Position numbers and translations under genes: made by a program. From the NCBI GenBank assembly GCA_030848925.1, contig JANFFA010000002.1, positions 496,001-560,000 on the forward strand: 64,000 nucleotides of DNA. Direction: 5' to 3'. The DNA is from Rhodalgimonas zhirmunskyi. GTDB taxonomy: Bacteria > Pseudomonadota > Alphaproteobacteria > Rhodobacterales > Rhodobacteraceae. The notes beneath the pieces were generated by a model that saw only the letters and a list, made by a program, of their open reading frames with translations, was not told the origin of the DNA and searched no databases. Below, piece by piece: positions 53,376 to 62,575 of the stretch (the stretch's first letter is position 1; the number at the start of each line of letters is the position of its first letter).

Positions 53376-54500
53376 ATGGCGCAGACAGTGTTCGCCCCGT
53401 GGGCCGATCCCAACGAAAAGCCTCTGATCGAATTTCGAAACGTCACCAAGCGTTTCGGTGATTTTACCGCGATCGACGATCTTTCGCTCGATATCTATGC
53501 GCGCGAATTCTTTGCCCTTCTCGGCCCGTCCGGCTGTGGCAAGACGACGATGATGCGGATGCTGGCCGGGTTCGAGGCCCCAACCGAAGGCTCGATCCTG
53601 CTGTCCGGGCATGATATCGCGCCGGTGCCGCCCAACAAGCGCGCAGTGAACATGATGTTTCAGTCCTACGCGCTGTTTCCGCATCTTTCGGTCTGGGAAA
53701 ACATCGCTTTCGGCCTGAAGCGAGAGTCGAAGGACAAGGCCGCCATCGCCGCCCGGGTCGATGAAATGCTCAAGCTGACTCGGCTCGAAAAATTCGCCCG
53801 CCGCAAACCGCACCAGATTTCGGGTGGTCAAAGGCAGCGTGTGGCCTTGGCGCGTAGCCTTGCAAAAGCGCCGAAACTTCTGTTGCTCGATGAACCCCTT
53901 GGCGCGCTCGACAAGAAGCTGCGCCAGGACACCCAGTTCGAGCTGATGGATATTCAGGAAAAGACCGGCACCACCTTCGTGATCGTCACCCACGATCAGG
54001 AAGAGGCGATGACGGTTGCCTCCCGCGTCGCGGTGATGGACGAAGGCAAGCTGATTCAGGTGGCCACCCCGGCCCAGATTTATGAACAGCCGGGTTCGAT
54101 CTATGTCGCCGATTTCATCGGTGAGGTGACGATCCTTGAAGGCCATGGCGAAAAAGTTGGCGATGCCTATGAGTTCGCCTTTGCGGAAGGTCAGCCCAGG
54201 CTGCATGCCAAGACATCGCGCGATCTGGGCGCGGCGGGGCGGATGTACCTTGCCATCCGGCCCGAGAAGGTCTCGATCTCGGCGGATAAACCCGAAGACA
54301 CGCCCAATGTGCTGAAGGGTCGGATCCTCGACATCGCTTACCTTGGTAATATTTCGACCTATCATGTCGAATTGTCCAACGGACAGATCATCAAGGCGCA
54401 AGAGGCCAACACCCGCCGTCTTTCGCGCCGCAGCTTCACGTGGGAGGACGAAGTCTGGCTTAGCTGGACCGACACCGCCGCCGTGGTTCTGGAGCGCTGA
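53376..54500 (+). CDS. potG: Polyamine ABC transporter ATP-binding protein PotG
   Basis: A 374-residue ATPase: Walker A GPSGCGKTT, Q-loop SYALFPHLSV, signature HQISGGQRQRVALARSL, Walker B LLLLDEPLGALD, His in VTHDQEEA, and a C-terminal TOBE part (YLAIRPEKVSI). ATG at 53376 follows TGGCGGAGTGACGG. One base separates its stop from potH. Confidence 0.92.
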   Translation: MAQTVFAPWADPNEKPLIEFRNVTKRFGDFTAIDDLSLDIYAREFFALLGPSGCGKTTMMRMLAGFEAPTEGSILLSGHDIAPVPPNKRAVNMMFQSYALFPHLSVWENIAFGLKRESKDKAAIAARVDEMLKLTRLEKFARRKPHQISGGQRQRVALARSLAKAPKLLLLDEPLGALDKKLRQDTQFELMDIQEKTGTTFVIVTHDQEEAMTVASRVAVMDEGKLIQVATPAQIYEQPGSIYVADFIGEVTILEGHGEKVGDAYEFAFAEGQPRLHAKTSRDLGAAGRMYLAIRPEKVSISADKPEDTPNVLKGRILDIAYLGNISTYHVELSNGQIIKAQEANTRRLSRRSFTWEDEVWLSWTDTAAVVLER

Positions 54501-54501
54501 G

Positions 54502-55392
54502 ATGCGCCGCTTTATCCTCATCGCGCTGCCTTACCTCTGGCTGCTGCTGTTCTTCCTGATCCCGTTCGTCATCGTCTTCAAGATCAGTTTGAGCGATCTG
54601 GCCCTCGCCATTCCGCCCTATACGCCCACGTTGTCCTGGCCGATCACGTGGGAGGCGTTGAAAGAGTTCTTCGCGGCGCTGGATTTTGAGAATTTCACCT
54701 TTCTGACGACTGATGATCTTTACTGGAAAGCCTATCTTTCCAGCCTGCAAATCGCCGTGATCTCGACCATCATCACGCTGCTGGTCGGCTATCCCATCGC
54801 CTATGGCATGGCGCAGGCGCGCGATGAATGGCGCCCGACGCTGATGATGCTGGTGATCCTGCCATTCTGGACCAGCTTCCTGATCCGGGTCTATTCGTGG
54901 ATGGGAATCCTTAGCCAAGAGGGCTTTCTCAATCAGTTTCTGATGTGGACCGGTGTGATTTCCGAGCCGCTGCAAATCCTCAATACGCCCGTCGCTGTCT
55001 ATATCGGCATCGTTTACACCTACCTGCCGTTCATGATCCTGCCGATCTATTCCGCGCTGGAAAAACTTGACGGTTCCCTTCTGGAAGCGGCCGAGGATCT
55101 GGGATGTTCGCGGTTCAAGGCGTTCTGGCTGGTGACCTTTCCGCTTTCGCGGGCGGGGATGGTGGCGGGGTCGTTCCTTGTCTTCATCCCGGCGCTGGGC
55201 GAATTCGTGATCCCCTCGCTTCTGGGCGGGTCGGAAACGCTGATGATCGGCAAGGTGCTATACGAAGAGTTCTTCAACAACCGGGATTGGCCGGTGGCCA
55301 GCGCCGTGGCGGTGATCCTGCTGCTGATCCTGATCCTGCCGATCATCCTGTTCGAGCGGAACGAGCAAAAGCAGAGGGAGGCGGACCAATGA
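54502..55392 (+). CDS. potH: Polyamine ABC transporter permease PotH
   Basis: A 296-residue permease with six helices (RRFILIALPYLWLLLFFLIP, IALLVGYPIAYGMAQ-like second block, LMMLVILPFWTSFLIRVYSW) and an EAA loop LEAAEDLGCSRFKAFWLVTF. The 5' part of the open frame overlaps potG in another frame; ATG at 54502 is the coupled start. Its stop overlaps potI (ATGA). Confidence 0.92.
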   Translation: MRRFILIALPYLWLLLFFLIPFVIVFKISLSDLALAIPPYTPTLSWPITWEALKEFFAALDFENFTFLTTDDLYWKAYLSSLQIAVISTIITLLVGYPIAYGMAQARDEWRPTLMMLVILPFWTSFLIRVYSWMGILSQEGFLNQFLMWTGVISEPLQILNTPVAVYIGIVYTYLPFMILPIYSALEKLDGSLLEAAEDLGCSRFKAFWLVTFPLSRAGMVAGSFLVFIPALGEFVIPSLLGGSETLMIGKVLYEEFFNNRDWPVASAVAVILLLILILPIILFERNEQKQREADQ

Positions 55393-56204
55393 GGCGTTTT
55401 TCATGGTTCAATGCCACGTCCCTGACGCTGGGCTTTGCTTTCCTTTACATCCCGATGATCATCCTCGTGGTCTATTCCTTCAACGCCTCCAAGCTTGTCA
55501 CGGTATGGGCCGGGTTTTCGACCAAGTGGTATGGAGAGCTTCTGAGCAACGACCAGATGCTCGATGCGGCTTGGGTCACGCTACAGGTGGCGGTGATTTC
55601 CTCGACCATCGCCACGGTGCTGGGCACGATGGCGGCCTATGTTCTGGTGCGGGCGGGGCGCTTTCGGGGGCGCACGCTGTTTGGCGGCATGATCTATGCG
55701 CCGCTTGTGATGCCCGACGTGATCCTCGGGCTGTCGCTCTTCCTGCTGATGAAGCCGATGTTCAGCCAAATGGGCGTGCATAGCATCGTTCTGGCCCATG
55801 CCACGTTTGCCATGTGCTACGTGTCGGTCGTGGTCTCGTCCCGGCTGGTCAGCTTCGATCGCTCGCTCGAGGAAGCGGCGCTCGATCTGGGCTGCACCCC
55901 GTTCGAGATGTTCCGCCTTGTCACCCTGCCGATTATCGCACCGGCAGTGATCTCGGGCTGGCTGCTGGCGTTCACGCTGTCGCTTGATGATCTGGTGATC
56001 GCCAGTTTCACCACCGGGCCGGGCGCGACGACCCTGCCAATGAAGATCTGGAGCGCGGTGCGCCTTGGGGTTTCGCCCGAAATCAACGCGCTTTCAACGA
56101 TCCTTATTTCCATCGTCACGGTGGGGGTGATCACCGCGTCCCTGATCACGAAACGCGCGGCCATCCGCCAAATGGCAGAAGAGCGCGCGGCAGAGCGGGC
56201 ATGA
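55389..56204 (+). CDS. potI: Polyamine ABC transporter permease PotI
   Basis: A 271-residue permease: first helix TLGFAFLYIPMIILVVYSFN, then SSTIATVLGTMAAYVLVRAG, and EAA loop LEEAALDLGCTPFEMFRLVT, with the PotI/PotC ending (LSLDDLVIASFTTGPGATTL). ATG at 55389 overlaps potH; the stop overlaps the oxidoreductase start, so five plus-strand genes are coupled. Confidence 0.92.
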   Translation: MRRFSWFNATSLTLGFAFLYIPMIILVVYSFNASKLVTVWAGFSTKWYGELLSNDQMLDAAWVTLQVAVISSTIATVLGTMAAYVLVRAGRFRGRTLFGGMIYAPLVMPDVILGLSLFLLMKPMFSQMGVHSIVLAHATFAMCYVSVVVSSRLVSFDRSLEEAALDLGCTPFEMFRLVTLPIIAPAVISGWLLAFTLSLDDLVIASFTTGPGATTLPMKIWSAVRLGVSPEINALSTILISIVTVGVITASLITKRAAIRQMAEERAAERA

Positions 56205-57535
56205 AACGCATCTTTGGCACGTATGCCTATGGCGATACGCCGATCGAGGCCTGCTACTGGGCCGAGGCCGTGCCGGAGGCGACCCTTCATCGCCCGCCCC
56301 TGCAATGGGCGGTGCGGGCCGATGTGGTCGTGATCGGTGGCGGTTTTACCGGCCTGTCCGCAGCGCTTCATCTGGCCCAAGGGGGCGCGAGTGTTGTCCT
56401 GCTGGAAAGCCGCTATCCCGGGTGGGGCGCTTCGGGGCGCAACGGCGGCTTCTGTTGTCTGGGGGGCTCGAAACTCTCGGATCAGGCGCTTGATGGCCGG
56501 GTGGGGCGCGATGGGCGGCTTGCGTGGCGGCAGACCGAAAAAGCCGCCGTTGGCCTTGTCGCCGACCTGCTGGCCAAGCACCGGATCGAGGCCGAAACCC
56601 ATTCCGATGGCGAGACGATCCTTGCCCACCGCCCCTCGGCCGCGCGGTTCGAGGGCGAGGCGCGGCGTGTTGAGGAAAACTATGGCGTCACGCCACATAT
56701 CACCGCCAAGGATGCCCTTGTCGGGGAAGGCCTGAACGCGGGGTTTCACGGCGCAATGACCATTCCCATCGGGTTCGGCCTGCACCCGCGCAAATACCTT
56801 GCCGGGCTTTTGCAGGTGGCAGAAGAGGCCGGCGCCACGGTGCATGGCGAAAGCCCCGTCACCGCGATCCAGTCGGTTGCAGGGCGGCATCGGGTCAGCA
56901 CGGCGCAGGGCCATGTCGATTGCAACTCCGTGATCCTCGCCACCAACGGCTATTCCAGTGAGGACATCCCCGAATGGATGGCCGCGCGCTACATGCCCGC
57001 GCAATCAAGCGTGATCGTGACCCGCCCCCTGACCGAAGAAGAACGCGCCGCGCAGGGCTGGACCAGCTATCAGGCCAGCTATGACACCCGTAACCTTCTG
57101 CATTACTTTCGCCTGATGCCGGACAATCGGTTTCTGTTCGGGATGCGCGGTGGGCTTACGGCGTCGCCCCGATCTGAGGCCGGGATCAAGCGGCTGATCC
57201 GGCGGGATTTCGAGGCGATGTTTCCGGCGTGGCGCCACGTCGAGACACCGCATTACTGGAGCGGGATGGTCTGCCTTGCGCCGGGCTTTGCGCCGTTCTG
57301 TGGAGAAATCCCTTACAAGCCCGGGTTTTACGCGGGCTATGCCTATCACGGAAATGGCGTCGCGATGGGCAGCTATACAGGTGCGCTTTTGGCCGATCTG
57401 GTGCTGGGCAAGGGCGCGATGGAGCGGCCCGCGATCATGCAAACACCCCCGTCAAAATTCCCGCTTGGGCGGTTCAGACGCGCGGCGATGTTTCCGGCCT
57501 ATGCCGGGTTCTGGCTGGGCGACCGGATTGGCTAA
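56201..57535 (+). CDS. FAD-dependent oxidoreductase, PuuB-like
   Basis: A 444-residue DAO-family flavoprotein. FAD motif VVVIGGGFTGLSAALHLAQG begins near residue 43, followed by LLESRYPGWGASGRNGGFCC, the pattern of gamma-glutamylputrescine oxidase and related amine oxidases; GYAYHGNGVAMGSYTGALLA closes the FAD site. In E. coli PuuB oxidises gamma-glutamylputrescine to the aldehyde; no PuuA or PuuC gene is adjacent here. Coupled to potI by a four-base overlap. Length close to PuuB (about 426). Confidence 0.88.
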   Translation: MKRIFGTYAYGDTPIEACYWAEAVPEATLHRPPLQWAVRADVVVIGGGFTGLSAALHLAQGGASVVLLESRYPGWGASGRNGGFCCLGGSKLSDQALDGRVGRDGRLAWRQTEKAAVGLVADLLAKHRIEAETHSDGETILAHRPSAARFEGEARRVEENYGVTPHITAKDALVGEGLNAGFHGAMTIPIGFGLHPRKYLAGLLQVAEEAGATVHGESPVTAIQSVAGRHRVSTAQGHVDCNSVILATNGYSSEDIPEWMAARYMPAQSSVIVTRPLTEEERAAQGWTSYQASYDTRNLLHYFRLMPDNRFLFGMRGGLTASPRSEAGIKRLIRRDFEAMFPAWRHVETPHYWSGMVCLAPGFAPFCGEIPYKPGFYAGYAYHGNGVAMGSYTGALLADLVLGKGAMERPAIMQTPPSKFPLGRFRRAAMFPAYAGFWLGDRIG

Positions 57536-58272
57536 GCGCGGCGATACCGATCCACGAAATTCCGCAAGACAAGTTCGGGCGCGTGCACATCGGCGGCGCG
57601 GCACATGTCGATTAGCGTGTCCGCCTCTTCGGGCGGAAAGTAGCCGCGATGCTTGTAGATCCCGATCCGGGTTTCGAACCCGGCGGCGTCCGCTTCGGGG
57701 TGGAATTGCGTGGCATAGACGTTCTGGCCATGGCGGATCATCTGGTAGGGGCAACTGGGGGACGCAATCAGATGGGTGCAGCCCTCGGGCAGGGCCTGCA
57801 CCGCCTCTTTATGACCGACAAAGGCATCGAAGCGTGTGGGCATTCCTGCGCAGAGCGGATCAACCTCGCCTGCTTCGGTCAGGCGGCAATCGGCGGTGCC
57901 GACCGGCTCGGAATAGGCCGCTTTGCTGACCTCGCCGCCAAGGTGATGCCCAAGGATACCGATCCCGTAACAGCAACCTAGATAGGGAAAATCCCGCTCC
58001 GTGATTTCCGGCATGAGCGACAGGACAGCGCGTTCGATATGGGCCTCGATCGGGGTTTTCTTTTCGACCGGATCCGACACGCAACCCGGACCACCGCCGA
58101 CGATCACGCCGGAATAGTCGGAAAGATCATAGGTTTCGGGCAGCTCTTGGCAATCAAGCCGGACCCGGACCACGTCATCCTCTGACAGCCCGCCTTTGCG
58201 CAGGATCGCGGCGAATTCGTCGTCAGAGGCCTCAGCCTCGGGGCGCAGTTGCAGGATCAGGAAGGGCTTCAT
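57532..58272 (-). CDS. Class I glutamine amidotransferase-like protein
   Basis: A 246-residue stand-alone GATase domain: YSGVIVGGGPGCVSDP, nucleophile loop LGCCYGIGILGHHLGG (Cys in G-x-C-x-G) and QFHPEAD giving the catalytic His and Glu. It resembles the GuaA-type amidotransferase family rather than E. coli PuuD, but next to a PuuB-like gene a gamma-glutamyl hydrolase role is worth considering. Start MKPFLILQL at 58272; the longer open frame upstream is not coding in character. Stop codons of this and the oxidoreductase overlap tail to tail. Confidence 0.85.
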   Translation of the reverse strand: MKPFLILQLRPEAEASDDEFAAILRKGGLSEDDVVRVRLDCQELPETYDLSDYSGVIVGGGPGCVSDPVEKKTPIEAHIERAVLSLMPEITERDFPYLGCCYGIGILGHHLGGEVSKAAYSEPVGTADCRLTEAGEVDPLCAGMPTRFDAFVGHKEAVQALPEGCTHLIASPSCPYQMIRHGQNVYATQFHPEADAAGFETRIGIYKHRGYFPPEEADTLIDMCRAADVHAPELVLRNFVDRYRRA

Positions 58273-58480
58273 CACGTGGCCTCGCTTAGCGGTTGGAGAG
58301 GTTTCCCGCGTGCGCGGCAAAAGGTCAAGCACGCAGGGTGACGGGCGGGGCGGCGGGTAGGGCCGCTTGACCGGCCATGGCAAAGGCTTAGGTTGGGCCG
58401 AACTCTGGCGGAGCACGGGCCGAAAGGTTCGAAAACGAGACCTTAAAGAGAGGCCTGAAGAGAGGAAGGAACAGGGCAAA

Positions 58481-59704
58481 ATGGCGCTTGGGCGTTCACT
58501 CTCATTCGCGGCTTATCTGGCACTGGCGCGGCGCGGCCCGCGCGAGGCGCTGACCTTCGCCTGCGCACGTCCGGAAGGCGCGCTGGTCTGGGGGCATGCG
58601 ACATCGGCTGAACGGGGGGCCGCGCTGGTGCAGATCGCCGCGCGTCTGAGGGTGCAGCGGCCCGGATTGAACATGCTGATCACGACGCACGAAGGCCTTG
58701 CGCGGCCCGACCATATGACCGACCTCGATATCTGGCAGGCGCTGCCAGAAGATTCCCTTTCAAGCGGTCAGCAATTCCTCGAACACTGGCGCCCGGATCT
58801 GTGCATTTGGACCGGCGGGCATCTGAAACCTGCGCTGATCTCGCTAACCGAAGATCGGGATATGCCGATGATCTTGATCGATGTTGATGAAGAAGGTCTT
58901 AACGCCACGCGACAGCGTTGGTTGCCCGAGTTGCATCGCCGTAGTCTGGACAGTTTTTCCACCATCATGGCGCGCAATGGCAGCGCGGCGCAGGCGCTTC
59001 GCCGGGCGGGGGTACCGCGTGACGAGGTCGAGGTGACAGGACCGATGCAAACCGGCGGCGGGGCCTTGCCCTGTAGTGCCGCCGAGCGCGAGGAAATGGC
59101 ACAGATCCTTGCCGGGCGTCCGATCTGGCTGGCCGCGATGGCACAGCGGGAGGAGCTTGACATCATCATCGAGGCGCATCGTCAGGTCAGTCGTATTGCC
59201 CTGAGATTGCTGCTTATTCTGGTGCCCGACGACGAATCTGACGGGGTGGAGTTTGCCGAGGTTCTCGAAGAACGCGGGATGCGCACGGCGGTGTGGTCGG
59301 AAGGCGATCTGCCGGATGAAACGACGCAGGTTTTGTTGGCCGATACCTATGGCGAGATGGGGCTTTGGTATCGCTTGGCGCCTGTTACGTTGATGGCGAA
59401 ATCCCTGACGCCGCAAGGGCAGGGCGGCGATCCCTATGAGCCTGCTGCGCTGGGATCGGCCATCCTCTATGGGCCGAACGTCAGCCGGTATCTGTCCACA
59501 TACTCGCGCTTTGCGGCGGCGGGGGCGGCGAAAATCGTCAATGATACCGCAGGGTTGGCTGGGGCGTTGGAGCTTTTACTTGCCCCCGAACGAGCGGCGG
59601 CCATGGCGGCGGCGGGGTGGGAGCTTTCGTCAGAGGGGGCCGAGGTTACGGATCGGGTGATCGATCTTGTTCATGATACGCTGGATGCGTTGGGGGTCGA
59701 TTGA
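58481..59704 (+). CDS. Kdo transferase-like glycosyltransferase (diverged WaaA)
   Basis: A 407-residue protein with WaaA-like layout: N-domain ALVWGHATSAERGAALVQIA (HA-x-S-x-E, keeping the catalytic-base Glu), LNMLITTHEG, RPDLCIWTGGHLKPALI; C-domain VLLADTYGEMGLWYRLAPVT (family DT.GEL..YALA) and GGDPYEPAALGSAILYGPN (family GGHNPLEPAA). It should add Kdo to a lipid A precursor at the inner membrane face. Several family positions differ, so substrate may differ. ATG at 58481 follows AGGAAGGA. Its stop overlaps lpxK by one base, which strongly ties it to lipid A synthesis. Confidence 0.82.
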   Translation: MALGRSLSFAAYLALARRGPREALTFACARPEGALVWGHATSAERGAALVQIAARLRVQRPGLNMLITTHEGLARPDHMTDLDIWQALPEDSLSSGQQFLEHWRPDLCIWTGGHLKPALISLTEDRDMPMILIDVDEEGLNATRQRWLPELHRRSLDSFSTIMARNGSAAQALRRAGVPRDEVEVTGPMQTGGGALPCSAAEREEMAQILAGRPIWLAAMAQREELDIIIEAHRQVSRIALRLLLILVPDDESDGVEFAEVLEERGMRTAVWSEGDLPDETTQVLLADTYGEMGLWYRLAPVTLMAKSLTPQGQGGDPYEPAALGSAILYGPNVSRYLSTYSRFAAAGAAKIVNDTAGLAGALELLLAPERAAAMAAAGWELSSEGAEVTDRVIDLVHDTLDALGVD

Positions 59705-60705
59705 TGCAAGCGCCTGATTTCTGGGAAAATTCGCCGGATGCGCCGGGCTGGAAGGCGCGCGCGCTGGCGCCGCTGGGGTGGCTCTACGGGCGGGCCACGG
59801 CGCGGCGGGTCAGGCAGGACGGCGCGCGGGTGGGCGTACCGGTGATCTGTATCGGCAACCTGAATGCGGGGGGCGTGGGCAAGACGCCGACAGTGATCGC
59901 GCTGGGCCGAAAGCTGATTGAACAGGGCCTCAATATTCACGTTGTTTCAAGAGGTTATGGCGGTTCCGCCGAGGGGCCGTTGCGGGTTGATCCGGCGCGG
60001 GACGAGGCGGGCAAGGTGGGGGACGAACCCCTTCTGATGGCGGCGTTTTTCCCGGTTTGGGTGGCGAAGGACCGGGCCGAGGGCTGCCGCCACGCGGCCA
60101 AGGCCGGGGCGGATCTGATCCTGCTCGACGATGGGCATCAGAACCCCAGTGTTTTCAAAGATTTGACCATGATCGTGGTGGATGCGGAGGTGGGGTTTGG
60201 CAATGGCCGCTGCATCCCGGCGGGGCCGTTGAGAGAGCCGGTTAAGGCGGGTTTGGCGCGGGCCGACGCGGTTTTGAGTATCGGACCGCCAGAGGCGCAG
60301 GAAAGCTTTTCAAAACAATGGGGTAGCGCGATTTCCTTGCCCCATTTGAAGGGCGTGATTCGGCCTGTCGAGACGGGGATGGAATGGCCGGGGCTGAAAG
60401 CGGTGGCTTTCGCGGGAATTGGACGGCCTGAAAAATTTTTCAACACGCTGCGCGGCATGGGGGTCGACCTGATCGCGACACATGCGCTGGCCGATCATCA
60501 AGAGATCACGCCCGCCTTGTTCAACCGCCTGAAAACAGAGGCGAATTCCAAGGGTTTACCGCTTGTCACAACCGAGAAGGACATGATGCGCCTGCCCGTC
60601 GATCTGCGCCGTCAGGTGGTGTTCCTGCCCGTTGCGCTGGAGGTCGAAGACTGGTCGCCGCTGGAGGCTATGGTGCAAAAGTTAACGGCAAAACGGCCCG
60701 GTTAG
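59704..60705 (+). CDS. lpxK: Tetraacyldisaccharide 4'-kinase
   Basis: A 333-residue membrane-associated kinase that phosphorylates the 4' position of the lipid A precursor. N-terminal hydrophobic helix region ALAPLGWLYGRATARRVRQD, then Walker A ICIGNLNAGGVGKTPTVIAL, followed by VVSRGYGGSAEGPLRVDP, DDGHQNPSVFKDL and LVTTEKDMMRLP, all LpxK hallmarks. ATG at 59704 (TGATG overlap) is preferred over the in-frame TTG one codon before. Confidence 0.95.
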   Translation: MQAPDFWENSPDAPGWKARALAPLGWLYGRATARRVRQDGARVGVPVICIGNLNAGGVGKTPTVIALGRKLIEQGLNIHVVSRGYGGSAEGPLRVDPARDEAGKVGDEPLLMAAFFPVWVAKDRAEGCRHAAKAGADLILLDDGHQNPSVFKDLTMIVVDAEVGFGNGRCIPAGPLREPVKAGLARADAVLSIGPPEAQESFSKQWGSAISLPHLKGVIRPVETGMEWPGLKAVAFAGIGRPEKFFNTLRGMGVDLIATHALADHQEITPALFNRLKTEANSKGLPLVTTEKDMMRLPVDLRRQVVFLPVALEVEDWSPLEAMVQKLTAKRPG

Positions 60706-60753
60706 GGACTGTATGCGATGCGTCTGCACCTTGGCTGCAAACTGTCGGGCGCG

Positions 60754-60780
60754 ATTGGCGATTTCGGGAAAACCGCCAAT
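60754..60780. terminator. Hairpin between convergent lpxK and CoA-transferase genes
   Basis: ATTGGCG (60754-60760) and CGCCAAT (60774-60780) about 50 bases after the lpxK stop. No T run, so a weak terminator call. Confidence 0.35.
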
Positions 60781-60821
60781 CCTGTATCGCCCGCGCGGGC
60801 GCGTAGCGTAAGCTTAACCCT

Positions 60822-61934
60822 TCAGTCGCCGTCGCCCAGTTTTGGCGCGGGGCGATCAAGCCGCAGATCGGCGCCGGAAAAGCGGAAGGGCGAGCGGATG
60901 CCCGGCACGCCATCGGGGTTGATCTGCATCCCGCGGGCCTGCACCTGCGGATCGGCAAACACATCGGCCATGTCGTTGATCGGCCCGGCGGGAATGCCTT
61001 TTTCCTCGCAAGCGCTGAGCATGTCTTCGCGGGTGCGTTTGGCGGTTTCAGCCATCAGCAGGTCGATCATCTCGGGGCGGTTTGCGACCCGGTCGGCATT
61101 GCGCAGGAATTTCGGATCCTCGGCCATCCAGTCGAGGCCAAGCAGGTTGCAGAGGCGCTGATACTGGCCGTCATTGCCGGTGGCGATGATGATGTGCCCG
61201 TCGGAACATTCGAACACCTGATAGGGCGTGAGGTTGGGGTGATAGTTCCCCGTGCGCCCCGGCGGGGTGCCGGTGGTGAGGTAGTTCATCGCCTGATTCG
61301 CCATGACCGAAACAGCGCAATCGAGAAGCGCCATGTCGATATGCTGACCCAGCCCGGTTTGCGCGCGCTGGTGCAGGGCGGCAAGGATGCCCGAGACGGA
61401 ATAAAGCCCGGTGAAGATGTCGGTGATGGCGACGCCGGCGCGCTGGGGCTGGCCGTCGGGTTCACCGGTGATCGACATGAAACCCGACATGCCTTGGATG
61501 ATGTAGTCATATCCGGCGCGGTGGGCGTAAGGCCCGGTCTGACCAAAGCCGGTGATCGAGCAGTAGATCAGGCGCGGGTTGAGGGCATGGAGGCTATCGT
61601 AATCCAGCCCGAATTTCTTGAGCCCGCCAAGCTTGAAATTCTCGATCAGGATATCGGCATCCTTGATCAGCTCTTTCACCTTTTCGAGGTCTTCGGCGTT
61701 GCGGAAATCGGCGGTGACCGAGGTTTTGCCGCGATTGCAGGAATGAAAGTAGGACGCCGTGTGATCGTCTTCGCGTTCCACGAAGGGCGGGCCCCAAGCG
61801 CGGGTGTCATCGCCTGCGGGGGCTTCGACCTTGATCACGTCGGCGCCAAGATCGGCCAGCGTCTGACCGGCCCAGGGGCCGGCCAGAATACGGGCCAGTT
61901 CAACGACTTTCAGTCCTTCGAGCGGCGCTTGCAT
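60822..61934 (-). CDS. Family III CoA-transferase (CaiB/BaiF)
   Basis: A 370-residue enzyme: N-terminal LEGLKVVELARILAGPWAGQ, TLADLGADVIKVEAPAGDDT, NRGKTSVTADFR, and the active-site region GLGQHIDMALLDCAVSVM, where the Asp forms the acyl-glutamyl/aspartyl intermediate in this family. GRTGNYHPNLTPYQVFECSD is also typical. The acid substrate is not readable. The C-terminus (APKLGDGD) is slightly shorter than usual. Coupled to dsbA upstream by a TGATG junction. Confidence 0.9.
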   Translation of the reverse strand: MQAPLEGLKVVELARILAGPWAGQTLADLGADVIKVEAPAGDDTRAWGPPFVEREDDHTASYFHSCNRGKTSVTADFRNAEDLEKVKELIKDADILIENFKLGGLKKFGLDYDSLHALNPRLIYCSITGFGQTGPYAHRAGYDYIIQGMSGFMSITGEPDGQPQRAGVAITDIFTGLYSVSGILAALHQRAQTGLGQHIDMALLDCAVSVMANQAMNYLTTGTPPGRTGNYHPNLTPYQVFECSDGHIIIATGNDGQYQRLCNLLGLDWMAEDPKFLRNADRVANRPEMIDLLMAETAKRTREDMLSACEEKGIPAGPINDMADVFADPQVQARGMQINPDGVPGIRSPFRFSGADLRLDRPAPKLGDGD

Positions 61935-62575
61935 CAGTTGCCCAACTCTTTCTCGATGATTTCTTTCAGCTTGGGGTAGGCCATGTTGGAATATTTCGTG
62001 CCGTTGATGATCAGCGACGGGGTGGAATCGATATCGTCGGCCTTGGCGTTGGCTTCGAACCAGTCGACAAGCGCCTTGGCCTTGTCACCGTCTTGCATGC
62101 AGGCGTCGATCTTTTCTTCCGAGAGGCCCGCGACCTTGCCCAGTTTGCGCAGGTTTTCGGCCAGAAGGACCGGATCGTTGCCGCTGAGCCAGTCGCGCTG
62201 CTTGCTGTAGATCAGGTCGGACACACCGAAGAAGCGGGGCGTTTCACAGCGCGCCAGCATCGAAGCCCAGAGACCGACGCGATCGAAATAGACGTCACGA
62301 TAGGTGAAGTGGACCTTGCCGGTGTCGATGAATTCGGCCTTGAGCTTCTTGAACTGGTCGCCATGGAAGGCGGCGCAGTGCGAGCAGGTGAACGAGGCGT
62401 ATTCGACGATCTCGACCGCGGCATCGGGCGCGCCGAGGGTCATTTCGACAACGGCGGGGGCCTTGGCCTGTTCGGTTGCCTGATCGGTGGTCTGTTCGGT
62501 CGAATGCTGCTCGGCGAAAGCGGCGGGCGCGAGGCCCAGTGCAAGCACGAGTGCGAAACTGCGGGTGAGGTTCAT
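61934..62575 (-). CDS. DsbA family thiol:disulfide oxidoreductase (exported)
   Basis: A 213-residue periplasmic protein: signal peptide MNLTRSFALVLALGLAPAAF cleaved near AEQ, a short Thr/Gln/Ala linker, and a thioredoxin fold with active site SFTCSHCAAFH (CSHC). FEANAKADDIDSTPSLIING carries the cis-Pro. It probably introduces or isomerises disulfides. Second gene of the dciA operon (four-base overlap upstream). Confidence 0.9.
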   Translation of the reverse strand: MNLTRSFALVLALGLAPAAFAEQHSTEQTTDQATEQAKAPAVVEMTLGAPDAAVEIVEYASFTCSHCAAFHGDQFKKLKAEFIDTGKVHFTYRDVYFDRVGLWASMLARCETPRFFGVSDLIYSKQRDWLSGNDPVLLAENLRKLGKVAGLSEEKIDACMQDGDKAKALVDWFEANAKADDIDSTPSLIINGTKYSNMAYPKLKEIIEKELGN

